Source: Phymatolithon calcareum (Eukaryota; Rhodophyta; Florideophyceae; Hapalidiales). Taken from it: a stretch of 64,000 nt of DNA. Shown here one piece after another: positions 60,871 through 64,000 of this stretch (the stretch's first letter is position 1; each line of letters starts with the position of its first letter). The stretch is taken from the NCBI GenBank assembly GCA_977006965.1, contig OZ345377.1, positions 1,488,001 to 1,552,000 on the forward strand, written 5' to 3'. Below the pieces are notes generated by a model. That model ran no database searches, was not told the DNA's origin, and saw nothing but the letters and a program-made list of their open reading frames with translations. A program made the position numbers and the translations under genes.

Positions 60871-62541
60871 TCAACGATGATACCCTCCATCCCGACCGCC
60901 ACGCCCGCCGCGAAAGTTTTCTCGCCCGCCACGATATCCACCTCTACCTTCATACCCTCCCCTTCCACCGCCACGACCTCTGTCACGCCCACCATCATAC
61001 CCGTCATCGCGTCCAAAAGAGCGACCACGATCACCATAGTCATCATGCGGGGGTCCTCCCCGTCCGTCAAAGCCTCCCCGCATTGGGCCGCGATCATCCC
61101 GTCCTCCCCGATTAGGATAATCGTCAAACCTTCCACGATCATCGTACTCTCTAGGAGGTCCTCGATCATCAAAGCGGCCAGGAGGTCCCCGACGATCATA
61201 TTCCCCCGGTGGTGGTCGACGATCGTCCCTGGCAGGTCCCCGACCATATTCTCCATTAAAAGATCCACGACGCTCAAGCTCTCCAGGCGGTACACGTCCG
61301 CCATCCCTGCGCGGTCCCCCAGGCCCGCCGCGATCGTCAAACTCCCTGTGACCTTGAGGAAAGCGGTCTGCGTCATGCGGTGGACCAAATCGTTCACCGC
61401 CCTGGGGACCACCACGACCAAAACGATCCTGACCAGGAGGCGGACCAGAGGGAAATCGGTCACCTCCTGGGCCACGATCTCCGCCAAAGCCTCCTCGACG
61501 CGGGGAGCCTCCTCTGTGTGGCGTTCCTCCTCTGCGTGGCGATCCTCCACGTTCTCCAAATACAGGGCCTGGCGAGCGTCGACGCGGAGAATACGGGCGC
61601 ATACCGCCGCGATTACGCCCCGGTGACGGACTGCGGCGTCGTGGAGTACCGGGTCCTTGGAACTGGCGATTACGACCAGGTGACGGACTACGGCGTCGCG
61701 GGGTGCCTGGCCCCGGGAATGGGCGATTACGGCCCGGTGAGGGGCTGCGACGTCGCGTGGTACCAGGCCCTGGGAACGGGTGAACAGGTGGTGCACCAGG
61801 TGGCGGCGGAGGGTAACCATGATGCGGGGGAGCTCCTGGGCCAGGTGGCATGCCTTGGTTACCAACCGGTCTCGCCATTGGGGGTAGAAGTGGCGGTGGG
61901 ATGAGAGAACTAGTCGGAAGATCCGGATTTGTCACCGGGTCCTTGCAGAATGCGAAAGAACTTGCCGAATTTCCAAACTTAACGATAGCCCTTGCCGGCA
62001 GTTTAGTCCAGACGGAGGTAGGGATCAGAACGTTGTTTATGAAGGTTCCAGTAGAGGACTCGAGGTCCATAATGTAACAAAACTTGTCCTTCATGCTCCA
62101 GGCCACGACGGCATGCTGGCACGAAATTGTGGGATGTCCGACGAACACATGCGTCGCGCCAAGGTCGCGTCCAAAGATTAAAAAGGGATACTGAGGTTGA
62201 AAACGAATCCAGCCGATTTCAGAGCCATCGCGATTGCGCTCGTAGAACGCGTACAGAAGGTTCGGAACATCGGCGCACCAGTCAGGTCGAGAGAACTGGT
62301 TGCGTGAAATGACGGCCAATTTCGGAAATCCAAAGTCCTCCACAGGTACTGGTACATGCACAAGCGTACCGCCCGGCGTCGCCATTATGCGCAAAGGGCG
62401 CTCACAGGCGAAAACCGGTTGGAAACGCCTTGCGTTCTTTTCAATCCGCAGGTTCGCCAAGTTTGGAGTGGGTTGCGTCGCTGAGGCAACAGTCCTTGGG
62501 GCTGGCGCGGGAGCGGATCGTGGAACACGGTACTTTTTCAT
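60871..62541 (-). CDS. FHA-domain protein with RS-like repeats and RGG tail
   Basis: 556 codons from ATG 62541. The FHA domain (about residues 117-199) has G124-R125-D126, S140-x2-H143 and SSTGTFINN (162-170), the phosphothreonine-binding set. Residues about 255-310 carry three copies of PGPGTPRRRSPSPGRNR, SR-like phosphorylation targets. The rest is RGG/RDR/DDRG-rich low-complexity sequence, as in RNA-binding nuclear proteins. The combination suggests a role in splicing or mRNP assembly with phosphorylated partners, like NIPP1/SNIP1-type FHA proteins, though the domain order differs from them. Single exon. The large plus-strand ORFs here (60778-61626, 61380-61904) are antisense to its low-complexity part. 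Confidence 0.85.
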   Translation of the reverse strand: MKKYRVPRSAPAPAPRTVASATQPTPNLANLRIEKNARRFQPVFACERPLRIMATPGGTLVHVPVPVEDFGFPKLAVISRNQFSRPDWCADVPNLLYAFYERNRDGSEIGWIRFQPQYPFLIFGRDLGATHVFVGHPTISCQHAVVAWSMKDKFCYIMDLESSTGTFINNVLIPTSVWTKLPARAIVKFGNSASSFAFCKDPVTNPDLPTSSLIPPPLLPPMARPVGNQGMPPGPGAPPHHGYPPPPPGAPPVHPFPGPGTTRRRSPSPGRNRPFPGPGTPRRRSPSPGRNRQFQGPGTPRRRSPSPGRNRGGMRPYSPRRRSPGPVFGERGGSPRRGGTPHRGGSPRRGGFGGDRGPGGDRFPSGPPPGQDRFGRGGPQGGERFGPPHDADRFPQGHREFDDRGGPGGPRRDGGRVPPGELERRGSFNGEYGRGPARDDRRPPPGEYDRRGPPGRFDDRGPPREYDDRGRFDDYPNRGGRDDRGPMRGGFDGRGGPPHDDYGDRGRSFGRDDGYDGGRDRGRGGGRGGYEGRGGYRGGRENFRGGRGGRDGGYHR

Positions 62542-64000
62542 TTTCAGAGTCTAAAGGCACCCACGATTGTAAAGGTATGATAAGGTATGATCGATTTGGA
62601 TCAAATCTCCAGCCAGCCCATAGGCGGGAAACAGGTGTTCGATGGGTGCTATCTGAGGATGGCCGTTGTCAGGCTCTTTCCCGGCAAAATGGAATCCTTC
62701 AGAAGCAAACTGTGACGGCAAGCGTGGTCTGAGGTTCTTCGTTTTCTCAGCTGCTAGATACCAAAGATTGTTTGTAGAAAGATGAGTGTCTCGATTATGC
62801 CGTCAACGGGAATATGGCGTCTTGGGCGATAGTGAAGTATAAAGTTTTGTGCTCCTAAACACAACGCGCGAAATCAGAAAGTCGACTATTCCATCAAAAA
62901 CCTAGGAACACCCAATCAAGCGTTGATTTCGAGACGACGAAGTTTCAGCAATTGTCGTCGGCGGTTACTTCCCGGCGTTGAAATTATGAGCGGAGAACGG
63001 TGGATCACACAATGGGCAGTAGGCCCTGATCGGGGAGGCTATGCGTACTTGTCTCGTCCGCAGTGTACACTGACGCCCCTTGTACGAAGGGAGATAGATC
63101 GCAACCGATGATGTGTTCAAAAGTACTACGAAGTGAAGCCAAAACGCTGCGTGTTCAACTATTGTAGACTCAGACGGAGAGCTCTCGGTAGGATTTGCAG
63201 GCGACTACCTTGAGGAAGGCTTGGAATGCGGCGAGCTGAATCGTCTCTGAGGTGATGCTAGCAGTATTTATAGGCTCTGGCAGCGACGTTTCATGGCGCC
63301 TGACCGTGATCGGCTGAAGCGCTGGAAGGAAATTCTTTACAGTACCCAGGCACAGTAAAATCTTCAACGGAAGTTTCCCGTTTCCTCTTCGACCATCGAA
63401 TTTGATGGCATTTTGGAATTGGTATTCAGAAATTTCAGCAAGATTCACGAAATTTCTTCCGCAGTCATGATACGGATGTCAGCAGTCGCCTTCTTAGAGA
63501 CGCCCATTGAGACCAGAATGATAATATTTCCTGTACCATACATATTTAGCAAGTGGGCATGTCACCTCTTTCACGCCGGTACCAGCTATCTCGCAGTCTT
63601 CCCGCATCTATCCAACTTCTCTTGAAAGTGCAGCTAGGAGGACGGACATGCTAAAAGGTGTTTGCACGGATGTGTGGCTGACTTAAAGGATGAACTGAAA
63701 TCCGGACGTTCTTGGAGTTCAGAAGTTGGAAATACATCGTTTTCCATGGCCTGGCCCTGACGTTGCCCAAATGCAACCATAAGCGCAATTTTAATTGCAA
63801 TGCAAGCGACCTGCGGAGCATTCATATCAACCACAAGCTAGAACAAAGTCCCGTGCTCGTTTCGCTTCGCATTGAATCTGGCGCAGTCATGACTCAAGCT
63901 TGCATCGAGGGCTACGCCATTTCTGAGCCTGGAACATGTGGAACGCCCCAGCCATTTGCTGTGGACGCAACACATGGGGGAAATTGCAAGTTTTCATTTT
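62542..64000. other. No recognised gene
   Basis: ORFs of 100 codons or fewer. A TATAAATA on the minus strand (63272-63265) precedes a short open stretch (TIQLAAFQAFLKVVAC) that I cannot name. Confidence 0.4.
63265..63272 (-). promoter_or_regulatory. TATAAATA octamer
   Basis: The minus strand reads CCTATAAATACTGC. It is the same octamer as upstream of the C2H2 gene. No clear gene follows. Confidence 0.25.

Noticed and set aside
60778-61904. Large plus-strand ORFs of 282 and 174 codons and a 343-codon minus ORF
   Set aside because: All are shadows of the low-complexity RGG/RS coding region of the FHA gene; GC-rich repeats suppress stops in every frame.

Overview
The window is nuclear DNA of a eukaryote, most probably a photosynthetic one, and a red alga is my best guess. 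It holds a plant/cyanobacterial-type heme oxygenase with a transit-peptide-like leader, mostly single-exon host genes with only occasional GT-AG introns, and a very dense load of LINEs and DNA transposons. The red-alga assignment is inference; the sequence itself only shows a plastid-bearing type of gene content.

Layout. 1-6 kb: end of a hAT transposase, a short CTAG-flanked MITE split by a truncated LINE, degenerate minisatellites, a LINE tail and an unusual cluster of palindromes. 6.08-11.1 kb: a tyrosine-recombinase (DIRS-like) retrotransposon with 540-bp direct terminal repeats, a Gag-like ORF, RT/RNase H and a YR integrase. 11-18.9 kb: a decayed ORF, a tandem array of a ~390-bp repeat, an RRM gene and unassigned DNA. 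18.9-33 kb: LINE A2 (broken by a MITE), a second ~390-bp repeat array, then LINE B split by a near full-length LINE A1. 33-56 kb: mostly fragments of at least six non-LTR families (called A1, A2, A3, B, C, D here), a SINE-like element with clear target-site duplications, an old RNase-H-bearing LINE with three nested insertions, a two-exon C2H2 zinc-finger gene and several small unrecognised ORFs. 55.7-62.6 kb: the only clear host-gene island, GC-richer than its surroundings: an actin-related protein, a RING-H2 protein, heme oxygenase and an FHA/RGG protein. 62.6-64 kb: no gene recognised.

How it fits together. The retroelements insert into one another, and the order can be read from target-site duplications (TSDs): A1 into B, A1 into a MITE, A1 into A3, A3 and B into an older RNase-H LINE, B into A2, and a MITE into A2. 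Several copies can be rejoined in frame across the inserted element, which gives exact boundaries. The LINE copies with enough coding sequence to judge (A1, A2, older copies) are disabled by stops, frameshifts or a lost catalytic Asp, apart from 5'-truncated tails that have kept an open frame. The host island is otherwise unremarkable except that heme oxygenase links it to bilin (phycobilin/phytochromobilin precursor) synthesis.
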